Below are positions 61,261 to 64,000 of a DNA stretch of 64,000 nucleotides, piece after piece; within the stretch, counting starts at the first letter, position 1; every line of letters begins with the position of its first letter. Both the position numbers and the translations under genes were made by a program. Location: the NCBI GenBank assembly GCA_905160935.1, contig CAJHZI010000416.1:1582501-1646500 (forward strand). Direction: 5' to 3'. Source of the DNA: Enchytraeus crypticus (Eukaryota > Annelida > Clitellata > Enchytraeida > Enchytraeidae). The notes beneath the pieces are model-generated. The model had not been told where the DNA came from, ran no database searches, and saw only the letters and a list, made by a program, of their open reading frames with translations.

Positions 61261-63592
61261 ATTAATGTCACCTTCATTTCACGATGGCTTAATTGTGGTA
61301 CAGGCAGTTGTACAACTAGCCAACATTAACAAAAATTTATTAACATCTACGAAGCTACCTATAAATGTAGGAGACGTTTTGTGTCTTCGTTGTTTGGAGC
61401 GCTTATCGACAATTATTAGCGTTCACAGCGGTTCCTGTCACTTGCTGTATAAATGCATCACTATGTTCTCTTTCGATCCAATGACATGGTTTTACGTCAC
61501 TTCTACCGGGTGCATGGTGCCAATCGATTAATTGTAGTGTTTTCGAGATTAGCGTGTCTACGTGAGAGAAATAAAAGAATTTATGACGACAACCTAATTC
61601 TAGGTCTTTTGTAACATCGTCGTATTGTTCGCCTTATAGATGATCGAGATATTGACCAAACTACTAAGAATAGACCGTGCCAATAAAGAAAAATTTAAAG
61701 CTCTGCGAGACTATAAAATATAAATGAAATCGAAGTTAAGTAAATGTAATAAGTTCATCACAGTAACGGGTCAACAAATCGCTTTATCGCTTGTAAAATG
61801 GGGTAACTTACGAATTACAGTAGCTATGTCATGAGAAATAACGTAATTTAAAATTAAAACAAAAAATTTAAGGAATACCAATAGCAAAGATATGATCAAT
61901 TTATTATTTTTCGTAAACCTACGGACTTGCATAATCACGTCTGTAAATGAGTTTCGATCCTTTCAATCAGTAATCCTATTAATTAATTAATTATTTTCTT
62001 AATTGTATAATTTACATTTATTTCTCGTAGGAATGAACAGTTGGAGGAGCAAAACATTTCAGCAAAGAATTGCAATTAATTATAATTCAGTTTATACAGG
62101 ATCATGTACATTCGATGATTAATGCACAGGATAATATGTATAAACACAGTTTTCAGTTAGGCCTACTTTAAATTGTTATAATTTGACAATACATCAGTGA
62201 GACATATGAACAAATCTCTTTGTCTGTTACGGCTTAGCAAGCCATAACAGACAATAGGCCTAGACTTTAGTGATCAATATAGACAACAATAGCAAGGCTG
62301 ACATAAGCGATTTTTAAATCCGTCGTCCAAACAATTTAAAGCACTATCGTTAAGTGCGCATTCGAACATTTAGAACTACATGCATATATATAATTTTTAT
62401 GCAATATTGCTGACATTGAGACGCCTTAGGCCTATTAAGAACACGGTACAGTTTAGAGTATACAATCGCCATAACAAATGACCATTAAAGATATTTTAAG
62501 AAATATTGAAATTTAAGTCCCTTCGACATATTTGCAAGTTTACACCTACATTTCATAAAGTAATTTTTCATTATCCAGACTCTTGATACTTTAGAGTCTA
62601 GACCACTTGTTATCATACACTAAGTTTACGGTATCTATTATTTTGAAAACCGTGACATTGCTTAAGCCTACACTTATAATCTTCATAGTAATTATTGAGA
62701 CTATTCTACATCACGAGTGAACAGTACTTATCAATCTGTGGATCAGTAGTGAAACCGTCGAGTTGTATTGATCCCGTGTCAAACCACTCAAACTATTATC
62801 TAACTCAAATTAACAGATTTTATATGCGCTGTTGATATGCCAGGTTTTGAAATGTTACTGTAAAATATATCCACTATCTTAAGTTATTCGTGCTTAAACA
62901 TGAAGTATGCCTCAGAGATAAGAAGTAAATATCCTACATGCACTAGACTTAAAATCCTGAAAGCTTCTGTGAATTGTATAATTCATAACATGCAACTGAC
63001 CTTAACACTGGCTTTAGCCTCTGGCTTCAGCTTAGTTATTGATTAACTAAGAAGTGCATTAATTACTATAATTATTATTGAACTACATTTTTAATTTAGA
63101 GTTTAAACTTTCATCTGTTCCACCAAGGTGATAAACCCGAAACTCACGTCGTAGAACCGTTTAATAAAGTTTGACATTGAATATGACATTAGTTGAGCAG
63201 GTAGAGTGCAGTAAACTAAATATTTGCTTTACACTGAACGTAGGAAAACAGTTTACTTTATATATTATACCCTTTCTGTTGCTCTCTATTTTAAGAACAT
63301 GTTGTCGTGTTACTTTGAAATTTGAATGTTCTCTGAATAGACTAGAGATGAAAAGTAACAAATTTTCAGGATTTTGATTCGCTTCGGTTTGAAAATTACA
63401 GTTCTATACCAAACCAAAACCTTCAGTTCGACATTGGAAATAAAATAGAAATCTGATAATGGGGTTTCTACGACACAAATACTATAAAACATTGTCAGTT
63501 GTATGCTGGGTATGAATCAATTTTTGCACATATATGCATTAAAGGTAATGCCTTTCCTTTTGTCTCTGAATATCTCTGAAAATATAATAGTA
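61261..63592. other. Intergenic AT-rich sequence
   Basis: The 88-codon frame at 61265 has no recognisable domain. Nothing else seen. Confidence 0.5.
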
Positions 63593-63728
63593 AAGCTAAA
63601 AAAGCTAATGTTAACGTCACTTCCCTCACTAGAAAGCTATGTCAGTGACGGGCGAGCCCAGGATTTGAACCCGCACACACTGATCCGCGGTCGAATATCT
63701 TATCGACATGGCCACGGCCTCCAGCCAG
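63593..63728 (-). mobile_element. tRNA-derived SINE, copy 7
   Basis: AAAGCTAATGTTAACGTCAC, GCTATGTCAGTGACGGGCGA, GGATTTGAACCCGCACACAC, CTTATCGACATGGCCACGGC. Both box complements present. Confidence 0.85.
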
Positions 63729-63919
63729 GTTAATAAGTTAATATGTACAAGTCTGTCTATGGGCTACTTAGACAAGCCGGCAGATCACTCCATATCAATG
63801 CTCTGCATTTTAAAAATAGTTTGTCAAGGTAGGAGTAGAGATAATACTAATTGTTACAATATACTCCACAATGACCTTTGTACTTTACTAGCACACGGCA
63901 AGTTTCTTACCCTGCAGGC

Positions 63920-64000
63920 CTATTGTTCCGTGCCTGGGTCTGTGGCTGGAGTGAACACGAGGGTTGGGACTTACAGAGTTGGCCGCAAGCGAGGAGCTTG
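63920..64000 (-). CDS. Possible exon cut by the right edge
   Basis: GC-richer than all the surrounding sequence. On the - strand the stretch is open in two frames (one reads SLAANSVSPNPRVHSSHRPR) and ends at a consensus 5' splice site, GCAGGGTAAGAAAC (about 63908-63921). On the + strand a good acceptor (TTTCTTACCCTGCAG) precedes it. The - strand reading is preferred for its donor. No domain recognised. Confidence 0.3.

Noticed and set aside
61265-61531. 88-codon frame as a small gene
   Set aside because: Has Cys residues but no family, splice or start support, and starts right after a degenerate repeat.

Overview
The window is AT-rich metazoan DNA, not bacterial. Coding exons are short, relatively GC-rich, flanked by GT/AG introns, and set in a background of LINE fragments, tRNA-derived SINEs, MITE-like repeats, minisatellites and long (TA)n tracts. 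The style fits a marine invertebrate (lophotrochozoan-like is my guess), but the species cannot be fixed from this sequence.

One protein-coding gene fills the left 38.6 kb on the + strand: an insulin receptor substrate (IRS/chico family) adaptor. I could join eleven coding exons (117-38100) with consistent phases into one open frame of 3777 nt, 1258 residues. It has an N-terminal PH domain (exons 1-2), a PTB domain (exons 3-5) and a long disordered tail (exons 5-11). The tail carries 13 YxxM motifs for PI3K p85 SH2 domains, one YMNL (GRB2-type) site and two C-terminal tyrosines (YADLDL, YAEINF) matching the SHP2-binding end of vertebrate IRS1. Intron 1 is about 15 kb. The introns hold nearly every repeat family in the window, including a near-identical inverted duplication in intron 3 that would fold the pre-mRNA into a long hairpin.

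From 38.6 kb to the right edge there is no clearly supported host gene. The region holds LINE 3' fragments, tandem repeats, an apparently intact Tc1/mariner DD37E element (51337-52728), the decayed C-terminus of a LINE with a restriction-like endonuclease (about 55.7-56.7 kb), and two weak exon candidates. One is on the - strand at 44026-44326 and has six cysteines in a neuropeptide-like or secreted-protein-like arrangement. The other is at the extreme right edge.

Mobile elements recur as families. LINE family A has GCSISPLLFN and FADD motifs and 3' ends that run into microsatellites. LINE family B is RTE-like, with GVHQGSAL and FADDL, and a (GAT)n tail. A SINE-like family shares family B's 3' tail and is probably moved by it. 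A tRNA-derived SINE has A and B boxes. Several CR1/L2-like LINE 3' ends and two MITE-like families are also present.
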